DNA of 49,174 nt from Acholeplasma sp. Its GTDB lineage: Bacteria; Bacillota_I; Bacilli_A; ML615J-28; CAG-698. Location: the NCBI GenBank assembly GCA_012838635.1, contig DUOW01000002.1, positions 1 to 49,174 of the forward strand. The letters run 5' to 3'. Made by a program: the position numbers and the translations under genes. The notes beneath the pieces are model-generated. The model saw only the letters and a list, made by a program, of their open reading frames with translations. It was not told where the DNA came from and did not search any database. The first letter of the stretch is position 1, and each line of letters begins with the position of its first letter. Of this stretch, positions 41,201 to 49,174 are shown piece after piece.

Positions 41201-42543
41201 ATAACTAAAAAGTTTTCTTTGATTTGTTTTAAAACATCAATGATATAGTCTCTTGACAAAAAATCTGAAGAGATTAAAACTTGATGCCATTGGTTTTTAG
41301 AAATTGAAGGTATAATTTTACGATAACTTTCAATTTCTTCTAACGCCTTCAAAACATCTAAAAACTCATGTTTATATAAAATATCTAAATTAGCTATTTC
41401 TAATAACTTTTTCTTTTGTAATGACAAAACAGCAAGTTCAGTTAAGACCTCTACATAACGATAGTCTTGGATTTTTGAATAGATTTTTGCTTCATAATCA
41501 CTAACTTCTTGATATAATTCTAATAATTCTGCCTTTTCTGTTAACTCTTCATATTTACCTTTTGGATAAGGAGAAGCTTCACCATAATTAAAATAGGCAA
41601 AAGAATTAGAAAAGTTTACAACATAATTTTCTAAATTTAAAATATTAAATTTATTATATACTGCTTCTAAAGTTTCATCTTGGTTGGAAATATACAAGAT
41701 TCTTTTTCCTTGCGTAATTGCTTCTAAACAAATGTTGATTAAAGTTAGTGTCTTACCAGTTCCTAACCTTCCAACAATCACAAAACTATTACCAATACTT
41801 GCATTATATAAAGCTTCTCTTTGTTTTTTATTTAAAGGAGCAATATATCTTAAAGTACAATCTTTACTGTAAAGTTTATCAAGCAAACTTTCGTTTTGGT
41901 CTCTTACAATCGGAAACGTGCTATGTTTTAAATCTGGCCTATCTTCTACTGTCTTAGCAATTGTTAGATAGTTCTCTAACTTAACATCTAAACCTTCAAT
42001 ATTGGCTAGTTGCAAGATATAACGATCTAATGAATATAAAGAATCAAAACGATCTAATAATTGCATTGGTAACAATCTTCTTTGATCAGGTGTAAGAATC
42101 GTCGATAGAACATTTACTAAAATATCGTTAGCAATTGGACGGGCATATTTTTGAAGATAAATTTCGTTATTCTCAAAATATAAATTAACTGGAATTAAAA
42201 TAATTGGAGCGAATTTTTCTTCATTATTGTTATCACGATATCTTACCAAACCATAAGTTAAGAAAAGTTGATAAACTCTATTTTTCTTATTCAAGCTATC
42301 GATAAACATATATGGAATTATATTTTGTAAACTTTCGCGATTAATCCTAAAGTTCGACATCCCACTATTTTGAATATTATAGTCTGATATTTCATCAATC
42401 CTAATTCTTTCAAAATTCAAAATTCTTTCCATAACTTCATAATCAATATTACCAAGTTCGATATATGGAGTATCAGAAAAGATATCTTGTAAGTATGTAG
42501 CACTATTTGATAATCTCATTTTACGATTAGATCCTTGAATCAT
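38248..42543 (-). CDS. Large DUF4011-like SF1 helicase-related ATPase with degenerate C-terminal nuclease-like domain
   Basis: N-term LFLTYGLVRYRDNNNEEKFAPIILIPVNL (DUF4011-like); Walker A VGRLGTGKTLT; Walker B FDLVIIDDAQLL; motif III IISGELQPQG. ATG at 42543 (MIQGSNRKM) with GGGAG SD preferred over 42558. Confidence 0.75.
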   Translation of the reverse strand: MIQGSNRKMRLSNSATYLQDIFSDTPYIELGNIDYEVMERILNFERIRIDEISDYNIQNSGMSNFRINRESLQNIIPYMFIDSLNKKNRVYQLFLTYGLVRYRDNNNEEKFAPIILIPVNLYFENNEIYLQKYARPIANDILVNVLSTILTPDQRRLLPMQLLDRFDSLYSLDRYILQLANIEGLDVKLENYLTIAKTVEDRPDLKHSTFPIVRDQNESLLDKLYSKDCTLRYIAPLNKKQREALYNASIGNSFVIVGRLGTGKTLTLINICLEAITQGKRILYISNQDETLEAVYNKFNILNLENYVVNFSNSFAYFNYGEASPYPKGKYEELTEKAELLELYQEVSDYEAKIYSKIQDYRYVEVLTELAVLSLQKKKLLEIANLDILYKHEFLDVLKALEEIESYRKIIPSISKNQWHQVLISSDFLSRDYIIDVLKQIKENFLVIEKEKATLETKYGVAPQNSLSRFRNTTSNIKKLSISDLPESWKKVGFASYEEAVEEFDSLKEIMTSLQEIVYNLDAKWKDYQTIEIDKLIKDALGKHSKQDLEYLNALLKARKDLTTLNNNFAYQKELYEINSKILEKAFEIKLFLNDSMQANLIHFLDLYKEGAFKFKDIVHYSQDKIFVKQLFRAEIIANRYLRTIDEFEKEYPYVRMNSIENYLNILNKKKISNIEKRLLNAYRKEDQRKVKEDYDVLLKKTRKVYDAQRGLMKLDKIYENYFLGSDFSGMVKRYKNIETFFEENKNSTFKKALVGLAIKLEKYTEQEKLELTNALNAYNSSIIEITKLTRSYAVFGFESEKDSFKDIYQELTSFYSYITSLYKTNDLLIEQLLEKKEYVSLEDYYELSESKDQIARIVKGLRSNSKYQKIYGNLYLNENTNLSNIQRTLQNFKKYRDCFISDSKVIASLGAKNAEKINEHLNVALEASEDLNRAFQNYAKYFQTGVSYFLYFDFPVIIEHLNTLLKKEKELDAYLVINRNLRKINSYKLEDLSEIVVSENKDNNLVASFKYTYFAYLKNEFLKKKPEGDDCQDALNKVIALEKTLIRKDINNLVADIRKHSSNKFSVHNIKELDYRRYIKRTKGTKHLFLAPVSLLNYYLDVNDFDLVIIDDAQLLNASEYYNAVLGKQIIISGELQPQGAVFNTLISRMMNETIIKFDFRYLPTPKKILNYIPGLQSLIKNTYSGNRGIEIIKDKIVYYITLLYMTNKDIKINVFIRNFEKQKEVYTEIANSLIHANLSTSDIYTILTRRINIGDINNVYLYHADYNVIWLEDYHEVNLEHISLNILDTLLLCNERVIIYDSNNYIRSDNLFPKTLHGILEEDDAAIFAGVTYNQMNLELKKLIEAKGYKVYEAPGDISIIIEKNDRLYGVLLFFDYTKIHYEILNEYREYYEHYRANGFKMINVWITHFDNDLKKIADYIVKEIKNET

Positions 42544-42566
42544 TGCGCTATCTCCCATTTAATCAT

Positions 42567-42575
42567 ATTATACCA
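42567..42575 (-). promoter_or_regulatory. Extended -10 promoter element of the helicase-led operon
   Basis: Minus strand TGGTATAAT; ~24 nt upstream of ATG at 42543; -35 is weak. Confidence 0.5.
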
Positions 42576-42718
42576 AAAAACAATGAAAATTTATAGTATT
42601 AAATTGATTTTTGAAAACATAATTATAACTTTTTCAAAAATGGAAAAATTAGAAAATTGTAAAGAAAAAAAGAATTTTTATTTTCATTAATTTTCTTCTC
42701 GAATTATTACTCCTGTTG

Positions 42719-42727
42719 TGATATAAT
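42719..42727 (+). promoter_or_regulatory. Extended -10 promoter element of nrdJ
   Basis: TGATATAAT upstream of nrdJ; -35 poorly conserved. Confidence 0.5.
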
Positions 42728-42776
42728 ACTATAAATAAGTAAGTATAAAATTTAACGAGGAAGGATATGTGAGATT

Positions 42777-45314
42777 ATGCAAGAAAATGTAAACTACTCA
42801 AAAGAATTAAAACAGAAATTAAATGAGGATTTAAAGAACTATTTCCCTCATTTATTTTTAGTCGATGAGACGATGGAGAAAAGCTTTAGTAGCGTTTCGC
42901 GTTTGATTCTCTTAGACCGCTATGCTCAAAAAGATATTAACCACATATCTTACTCTAAAGGTGATTTAGTATTATGCGTTGTTAAGGATGATCCTAAATT
43001 CCCATCAAGAGGAATTGGTTATATCGACCGTATTACGAAAAATCATATTTATATTAAACTTGAAGAAGAATACTTAGGAATAGCGGAAGATGCTACAAAC
43101 AAAGGTATAATTAAAAGAAAAATCAGTGAAGTTGATAAACCACTAGAACTTTACTACGAGCAAATCTGCCAAAGAGTAGCTAATAATTTAAGCATTGGGG
43201 AAACTTTAGATGTTGTTCAAGCATTAGAAAAAGAACTAATTGAGATGAACATCGTTCCTGCTGGTAGAGTTCTTTTTGGTGCTGGTAGTAATACAGCAGT
43301 TACTTACTTCAACTGCTTTGTTATGCCACATATCCATGACTCTCGTGGCGGTATTAGTCGTCACCGTAAAGAGGTTATGGAAATTATGTCTCGTGGTGGT
43401 GGAGTAGGAACAAATGGTTCAACTCTTCGTCCACGTAACGCCTTAGCTAAAGGAGTTAACGGAAAATCTTCAGGATCAGTAAGCTGGCTTAATGACCTAT
43501 CTTCACTTACAAATCTTGTAGAACAAGGTGGAAGTCGTCGTGGAGCACAAATGATTATGCTTGCAGACTGGCATCCAGATATTTTGGAGTTTATCATCAG
43601 TAAAATGCAAAATCCAAAGATTTTACTTTTCTTAATTGAAAACTTAGAGGATGAAGATATCAAACGTCTTGCAAAAGATAAACTTAAGTTTACGCATCTA
43701 ACTCCAGAAGAAATTGAAATTTATGAAACGATTGTAAAACTATCAGAAACTAACCCTGATTTAGTAAGTAAACTTGCTTTACAAAAAGTAAAAGATACTT
43801 TAAATCTAGGTGGAGTATATTCTGTAAATAGCCCCGACTTTTTAAGCGGAGCTAATATTTCTGTTGCTATCACTAAAGAATTTATGCATGCAGTAGAAAA
43901 TGATTTAGACTACGCTTTAAGATTCCCTGATACTGATGATTACTCGCAAGGTGAAAAAGCTGCTTATAATGAAAAATGGCAAGCTTGTGGTGATGTTAGA
44001 GAATGGGAGAAAATGGGTTACCACGTTAAAACATATCGTACAATTAAAGCTCGTGAATTATGGCATCTAATTTGTATTTGCGCTACATACTCAGCTGAAC
44101 CAGGCATCTTCTTTATTGATAATGCTAATGATATGACAAATGCAAAATCATATGGTCAAAAAGTTGTCTGCACAAACCCATGTGGCGAACAACCACTTGC
44201 TCCTTACTCAGTTTGTAACTTAGCTGCTTTAAACTTAGCTAATATGTTTGACTGGGAAAAGCGCGATGTTGATTGGGAAAAATTAGAAAACTCAATTAGA
44301 ATTGCTGTTAGAATGCAAGATAACGTAATTGACCAAACTACTTACTTCTTAGAAGCAAATGAAATTCAAGCTAAAGGTGAACGTCGTGTTGGTCTAGGAG
44401 TTATGGGTTTACATGACTTAATTATTTATTCAGACCTACGTTACGGCAGTAAAGAAGGTAATAAGTTTGTAGATAAATTATTTAAGTTTATCGCTACTAC
44501 TGCCTATGATGCATCAATTAACCTAGCAAAAGAAAAGGGAAGCTTCCCATTCTTAGATCAATATGGTTCAAGAGAGAAATTTATCGAAACTGGTTATATG
44601 AAGGGTATGCCACAAAAAATCAGAAACGATGTTCTAAAATATGGTATTAGAAACTCTCACTTACTAACAATCGCCCCTACTGGTTCTACTGGAACAATGG
44701 TTGGCGTATCAACAGGCTTAGAACCATACTTTGCTTTTAAATATTATCGTAGTGGACGTTTAGGTCAATTTATGGAAGTTAACGCTCCAGTAATTGATAT
44801 TTATCTTGAACATAACCCACAGTATTCATATGATAACTTACCAGATATCTTTGTAAGTGCAATGGGTCTTACAGCTGAAGAACACGCTGATACACAATGT
44901 GTAATTCAAAGATGGGTTGACTCTTCAATCTCTAAAACTGTTAACGCTCCTAAAGGCTACACAGTTGAAGATGTAGAAGACTTATACTTAAGATTATACA
45001 AAGGTGGAGCTAAAGGCGGTACTGTTTACGTAGATGGATCAAGAGACTCACAAGTTCTTACTCTAACTAAGAAAGATAAACTTCCTAAACAAGTAGGCTT
45101 AGAAGATTTAGGTATTGAAATTACTGAATCTAAATCAGATGTAAAAATTGAGCCAGCTGCTAGTTTAGATCAAGTAGCACCTTTAAAAGCTAATCGTGAA
45201 ATCGGTGTTGAAGTTGGTAACTTATGTCCAATTTGCCACGAGGGGATTGTAGAAGAAATTGGTGGCTGCAACACTTGTACAAATTGTAATGCTCAATTAA
45301 AATGCGATATCTAA
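42777..45314 (+). CDS. nrdJ: Class II (adenosylcobalamin-dependent) ribonucleotide reductase
   Basis: 845-aa; AGRVLFGAG, TNPCGEQPL, APTGSTG motifs; C-terminal CPIC...CNTCTNCNAQLKCDI cysteine-rich tail; no separate beta subunit seen. Confidence 0.9.
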   Translation: MQENVNYSKELKQKLNEDLKNYFPHLFLVDETMEKSFSSVSRLILLDRYAQKDINHISYSKGDLVLCVVKDDPKFPSRGIGYIDRITKNHIYIKLEEEYLGIAEDATNKGIIKRKISEVDKPLELYYEQICQRVANNLSIGETLDVVQALEKELIEMNIVPAGRVLFGAGSNTAVTYFNCFVMPHIHDSRGGISRHRKEVMEIMSRGGGVGTNGSTLRPRNALAKGVNGKSSGSVSWLNDLSSLTNLVEQGGSRRGAQMIMLADWHPDILEFIISKMQNPKILLFLIENLEDEDIKRLAKDKLKFTHLTPEEIEIYETIVKLSETNPDLVSKLALQKVKDTLNLGGVYSVNSPDFLSGANISVAITKEFMHAVENDLDYALRFPDTDDYSQGEKAAYNEKWQACGDVREWEKMGYHVKTYRTIKARELWHLICICATYSAEPGIFFIDNANDMTNAKSYGQKVVCTNPCGEQPLAPYSVCNLAALNLANMFDWEKRDVDWEKLENSIRIAVRMQDNVIDQTTYFLEANEIQAKGERRVGLGVMGLHDLIIYSDLRYGSKEGNKFVDKLFKFIATTAYDASINLAKEKGSFPFLDQYGSREKFIETGYMKGMPQKIRNDVLKYGIRNSHLLTIAPTGSTGTMVGVSTGLEPYFAFKYYRSGRLGQFMEVNAPVIDIYLEHNPQYSYDNLPDIFVSAMGLTAEEHADTQCVIQRWVDSSISKTVNAPKGYTVEDVEDLYLRLYKGGAKGGTVYVDGSRDSQVLTLTKKDKLPKQVGLEDLGIEITESKSDVKIEPAASLDQVAPLKANREIGVEVGNLCPICHEGIVEEIGGCNTCTNCNAQLKCDI

Positions 45315-45323
45315 GGAGCTAAA

Positions 45324-45761
45324 ATGAAGTTATATATGAAAGGCAGAATTATGGCTGCAACGCCAATCATCTGTGTAATTGCCTATTTACTAATGGGGTT
45401 TTTAGCTGACTTGTGGCATCCAGGCTGGGTTGTATTCTTAGCTATACCACTAGTTGCAGCAATTCTCTTTAATAAAAGTCAAAAGCTTGTAACTATCTAC
45501 TCTATGATTATTGCAATTGCTTATATCATTATCGGCTTTACAACAAGCCTATGGCATCCATTTTGGATCTTATTCTTAACAATTCCGATTGTAGCAATCT
45601 TTGCAGGGCCAAGAAATCTAACTGCTGAAGAATTAGAGGACATAATTGATAATCATAATGATGGTTGCGATTGTGGTTGCGAAGAAGAATTTGAAGCTGA
45701 ATTTGAAGAAAAATGCGAAAAAAAGTTTGAAGAGAAATTTAACTCTAAAGATAAAGAATAA
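45324..45761 (+). CDS. WHPxW-repeat membrane protein with Cys/acidic tail (paralog 1)
   Basis: Two homologous halves IAYLLMGFLADLWHPGWVVFLAIPLV / IAYIIIGFTTSLWHPFWILFLTIPIV; tail DGCDCGCEEEFEAEFEEKCEKKFEEKF; SD AAGGAG. Confidence 0.85.
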   Translation: MKLYMKGRIMAATPIICVIAYLLMGFLADLWHPGWVVFLAIPLVAAILFNKSQKLVTIYSMIIAIAYIIIGFTTSLWHPFWILFLTIPIVAIFAGPRNLTAEELEDIIDNHNDGCDCGCEEEFEAEFEEKCEKKFEEKFNSKDKE

Positions 45762-45774
45762 TTAAGGAGATTTT

Positions 45775-46113
45775 ATGAAAAAGAAAATTACGGCCGCAAC
45801 GCCAATTATCTGTTTAATAGCTTATTTACTAATGGGCTTTTTAGCTGATTTATGGCATCCAGGTTGGGTTGTATTCCTACTAGTACCACTAGTAAGTTCA
45901 ATCCTAAACGGTAGTGTTAAAATTGTTTCAGTATACACAATTTTAGTAGTTATTGTCTATTTAATTCTAGGATTTACAATTGATGGCTGGCATCCTTGGT
46001 GGATTTTATTCCTAACAATTCCAGTTGTATCAATCTTTGCAAAACCTACTGACGAAAAAGAAAAGAAAAAAGAAAAAAAAGAAAAAGAGACAGTAATTGA
46101 CGCAAACGATTAA
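45775..46113 (+). CDS. WHPxW-repeat membrane protein (paralog 2)
   Basis: Near-identical to paralog 1 through the first repeat (TPIICLIAYLLMGFLADLWHPGWVVFL), second repeat DGWHPWWILFLTIPVVSIF; K/E tail; SD AAGGAG. Confidence 0.85.
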   Translation: MKKKITAATPIICLIAYLLMGFLADLWHPGWVVFLLVPLVSSILNGSVKIVSVYTILVVIVYLILGFTIDGWHPWWILFLTIPVVSIFAKPTDEKEKKKEKKEKETVIDAND

Positions 46114-46134
46114 GGGTAATTTATTACCCTTTTT
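46112..46134 (+). terminator. Intrinsic terminator after WHPxW paralog 2
   Basis: AAGGGTAAT-TT-ATTACCCTTTTT. Confidence 0.65.
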
Positions 46135-46149
46135 CAAAAGGAGGAAAAG

Positions 46150-47373
46150 ATGAAAGGAATACTTGTTGGGGTAAATACAACTGACTTAGAACTAGAAGAA
46201 TTGCAAGGGATTGTTGAAGCATGTGCTATTGAAGTTTGTCATATAGTTACCCAAAATTTAGAAAAAATCAATTCTGCTCACTATGTGGGAAAAGGAAAAC
46301 TAGAAGAAATTAAAATGGCTTTAGATTTCTATCAAGCTGAAGTTGTTATCTTTAATAACGAACTTTCTCCATCCCAATATGTTAATATTGAAGATTATTT
46401 AGACTGTATTATTTACGATAAAACATATTGCATTTTAGAAATCTTCAATCAAAGAGCTCAAACTAAAGAAGCAAAAATTCAAACAGAAATTGCTACTTTA
46501 AACTATATGTTGCCTAGACTAATTGCTGTTAATAGAAACTTATCACGTCAAGCAGGATCTAGTGGAGGCCTTTATCTTCGTGGTGGTGGTGAAACAGAAC
46601 AAGAACTTAAAAGAAGAAATGTAAGAAAAAGACTATCTGATTTAAATAAAACTTTAAAAGAGATTAAAAAAACTAATGAAACAAAGAAAGTTAAAAGAAA
46701 TAAATCTTTCTTAAAACAAGTTGCTTTAGTTGGTTATACAAACGCAGGAAAATCTACTACTTTAAATCTTTTCTTAGAAGATGAAGAAAAACTAGTCATT
46801 ACTAAAGATATGTTATTTACTACTTTAGATACTTATACAAGAATCGTCGATATCAATCATCACAAAATCTTGCTTTCAGATACAGTAGGTTTTATTAGTG
46901 ACCTACCAAAACAACTAGTTGATGCCTTCTTATCTACAATCAACGAAGTTAAAGAAGCTGACTTAATTATCCAAGTTGTAAATGGTGCTAATCCTAATTT
47001 TGAAGAAGAAATTGAAAACACAAATAAAATTTTAAAACAAATAGGAGCTCACCAAATTAAAAAAATCTACTTAATAAACAAAGTAGATTTAGTAGAACAT
47101 GCTTTAATTGTTCCAAGTAAATATGAAAATGTAATTAAGTTTAGTGCTAAAACTAAAGAAGGTTTTAATAGACTGATTGAAGCAATTGAAGATAAACTAT
47201 TTTCTAATGAATACTTTTTAAAAGTAGAAATACCTTTAGAAGAAAGTAAACTAATAAACGATCTTAAAAAGCAAGGCCAAATCATTAAGATCATTTATAA
47301 CCCTACTTCTGTTTACTTAGAAGTTTTAGTTAATAAACAACTTTTCGATCAAATATTTAAATACAAAAAATAA
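46150..47373 (+). CDS. hflX: GTPase HflX
   Basis: N-terminal HflX domain (HYVGKGKLEEIK, NNELSPSQ), AGSSGGLYLRGGGETEQE, G1 GYTNAGKSTTLN, DTVGFISDLPKQLVDAFLSTINEV. Confidence 0.94.
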   Translation: MKGILVGVNTTDLELEELQGIVEACAIEVCHIVTQNLEKINSAHYVGKGKLEEIKMALDFYQAEVVIFNNELSPSQYVNIEDYLDCIIYDKTYCILEIFNQRAQTKEAKIQTEIATLNYMLPRLIAVNRNLSRQAGSSGGLYLRGGGETEQELKRRNVRKRLSDLNKTLKEIKKTNETKKVKRNKSFLKQVALVGYTNAGKSTTLNLFLEDEEKLVITKDMLFTTLDTYTRIVDINHHKILLSDTVGFISDLPKQLVDAFLSTINEVKEADLIIQVVNGANPNFEEEIENTNKILKQIGAHQIKKIYLINKVDLVEHALIVPSKYENVIKFSAKTKEGFNRLIEAIEDKLFSNEYFLKVEIPLEESKLINDLKKQGQIIKIIYNPTSVYLEVLVNKQLFDQIFKYKK

Positions 47374-47397
47374 AAGCTTGTTTTAAAACAAGCTTTT
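47372..47397. terminator. Bidirectional terminator between convergent hflX and 47398-48081 gene
   Basis: Perfect inverted repeat AAAAGCTTGTTTT/AAAACAAGCTTTT with T-run. Confidence 0.85.
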
Positions 47398-48081
47398 TTA
47401 TATTCTCTTATCAATTACAAAATCATTTCTTAAAATAATTGATAAAATGATTTCTTTATCTTCAGCACTCATCATCACTTTCGTAAGCTGAAATTGATCT
47501 ACATATTCTAACTTAGGATTAAGATTAACAGTTTCTATAAGATAACAATAATAATTGTAATCTTTCTTTAAGACTATTCCTTTATAACTAACATTAAAAC
47601 AATTACCATAATTACTTGCAAACTTGCTAACTTCTTCATCGTGGAAGTTAGTTTTCATTTTTTGAATAACAGCTAAATATTTATCATTAGTCTTTTCAAG
47701 TAAATACCCATCTTGGTATTTAAGTAAAATGTAAATAAAATCTTTCGGTTTTGAACTTCTTCCACCTTTAAATAATCTTTCATTTTTTCTTGCACCTTGA
47801 ATATAATTATAGATTGTTAGAGTTACTAAATAAAAACCACTAACACCAATTAAAACATAATGCTTCGTAAAGTTTACCATATCTGTATTTTGTCTATCAT
47901 ATAAATAACTTATAACAAACAAACTTACAAAACCTACTCCTAAAAGAAAGTTATAAAAAGCTTTTCTTTTATAGTTTGAATTTCTTACTAGGCCATTTAG
48001 AAGCATAAAGAAAAATCCAACTGCTAAGAAACTTAAAAAGATAATTCTAAGTAAAACAAAAATTGATATTTCTAAAATCAT
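47398..48081 (-). CDS. Hypothetical membrane protein
   Basis: 227-aa with about four TM segments and a soluble C-terminus; start overlaps nagA stop by 4 nt. Confidence 0.7.
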   Translation of the reverse strand: MILEISIFVLLRIIFLSFLAVGFFFMLLNGLVRNSNYKRKAFYNFLLGVGFVSLFVISYLYDRQNTDMVNFTKHYVLIGVSGFYLVTLTIYNYIQGARKNERLFKGGRSSKPKDFIYILLKYQDGYLLEKTNDKYLAVIQKMKTNFHDEEVSKFASNYGNCFNVSYKGIVLKKDYNYYCYLIETVNLNPKLEYVDQFQLTKVMMSAEDKEIILSIILRNDFVIDKRI

Positions 48082-49174
48082 TGTCTTTTATAAACAGTCT
48101 TTCCTGCTCTAATTGTTTCATAAACATTAAGGTCTTTATCAATAATTACAAAGTCAGCATCTTTACCTACTTTAATTGAACCTTTTTTGTTGTCTATGCT
48201 TAGATTACGTGCCGGATTGATTGTAGCAAAATCAATTGCTTCTTCTAAAGAAATATTAAGTGTATTTTTGATGTTTCTAATTGCATCATTCATTTTTAAA
48301 ACTGAACCTGCTAGATTACCACTTTCTAGTCTTGCTGCTCCATCCTTTACATAAACATCTTGACCACCAAGTTGATATTTACCATCAAGCAAATGTTTAG
48401 CTTCCATTGAGTCAGTTACTAAAATCATTTTATCTTTTGGTTTTTGTTTATATAAGATTTTGATTGCTGGGCCTGAAACATGAATTAAATCACAAATTAA
48501 TTCCGTATAAGCTTCATCATGAAGCATAGCAGCCCCTAATGTCCCAGCATCACGATGATGCAATCCTTTCATCGCATTATAGCAATGAGTAAATGATGTT
48601 GCCCCATTTTTAACTGCTTCAGCTGCTACATCATAAGATGCACTCGTATGTCCTAATGATGCTACAATATTTTTAGATTTTAAATATTGAGTTAATTCTT
48701 TACCATTTTCTTCATATGCTAAAGTAACAATTTTAATATTATTACCACTTATCTTTTCAAACTTCTTAAAAGCATCAACACTACACTCTAAAATATATTC
48801 TTTTGGTTGAGCACCTTTTTGTTTTACACTCACAAAAGGTCCTTCTAGGTGAATCCCTAAAACTTCTGCTCCTTCTTCAACTCCCTTTTCAATATATTTG
48901 CGAATATTATCCAAAGCTTTGTTAATGTTTTCTACACTTTGTGTCATTGTTGTTGGTAAGAAGCCTGTAACTCCATCTTGGGTAATTGATGTTGCAATAT
49001 TTAAAATATCTTTTTCTGTTGGATACATGGCATCAGAATGATTAGCACCATGGATATGTTGATCAATAAATCCTGGAACAACAATTAAGTTATCTGGAAG
49101 CTCAATTCCATCTTTAAATTTACCAATTGTTTTAATCTTGCCCTTTTCAATTTCTAAAGAAGTCTTAACAATCC
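48078..49174 (-). CDS. nagA: N-acetylglucosamine-6-phosphate deacetylase, 5' end outside window
   Basis: HLEGPFVS, SLGHTSA, THCYNAM, LVTDSMEA motifs. Reading frame stays open upstream of the listed Met: ...LPDNLIVVPGFIDQHIHGANHSDAMYPTEKD, supplying the metal-binding HxH. Confidence 0.93.
   Translation of the reverse strand, partial: IVKTSLEIEKGKIKTIGKFKDGIELPDNLIVVPGFIDQHIHGANHSDAMYPTEKDILNIATSITQDGVTGFLPTTMTQSVENINKALDNIRKYIEKGVEEGAEVLGIHLEGPFVSVKQKGAQPKEYILECSVDAFKKFEKISGNNIKIVTLAYEENGKELTQYLKSKNIVASLGHTSASYDVAAEAVKNGATSFTHCYNAMKGLHHRDAGTLGAAMLHDEAYTELICDLIHVSGPAIKILYKQKPKDKMILVTDSMEAKHLLDGKYQLGGQDVYVKDGAARLESGNLAGSVLKMNDAIRNIKNTLNISLEEAIDFATINPARNLSIDNKKGSIKVGKDADFVIIDKDLNVYETIRAGKTVYKRQ

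Noticed and set aside
43361-43663. 100-aa minus-strand ORF in nrdJ
   Set aside because: Antisense to conserved nrdJ coding sequence.

Overview
AT-rich bacterial chromosomal segment. The standard genetic code fits (TGA acts as stop, Trp is TGG). Gene content is consistent with a Bacillota/Mycoplasmatota-like organism, but taxonomy cannot be proven from sequence alone. Most of the window is housekeeping, with tightly packed operons mainly on the minus strand. From left to right: potABCD (potD truncated at the left edge); a purine-salvage operon with a guanine-type purine riboswitch, xpt, a BMP-family lipoprotein and an ABC nucleoside/purine transporter; tRNA-Ser(GCU); a thioredoxin-like protein, whiA, trxB, lgt, uvrA and ligA; a lipoprotein; an operon of CvpA-like protein, membrane protein, giant coiled coil, B3/B4-domain protein, glnS and pcrA; an LRR/Big2 lipoprotein; tsaD, rimI, tsaB and tsaE; an operon of DUF4011-like SF1 helicase, ankyrin protein, cdaA, mgsA, PAS/degenerate-GGDEF-like membrane protein, 5-FTHF cyclo-ligase, ispDF and Nfu-domain protein; and, on the plus strand, class II RNR nrdJ, two tandem WHPxW membrane proteins and hflX; then a membrane protein and nagA (truncated at the right edge). 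No CRISPR array, transposon or prophage was seen. The best candidates for under-described biology are (i) the helicase/ankyrin/diadenylate-cyclase/degenerate-GGDEF-like operon, (ii) the CvpA-like/coiled-coil operon with a B3/B4-domain protein next to GlnRS, (iii) PotA with a ~170-aa coiled-coil insertion inside its ATPase domain, and (iv) the WHPxW duplicated mini-membrane proteins behind nrdJ.
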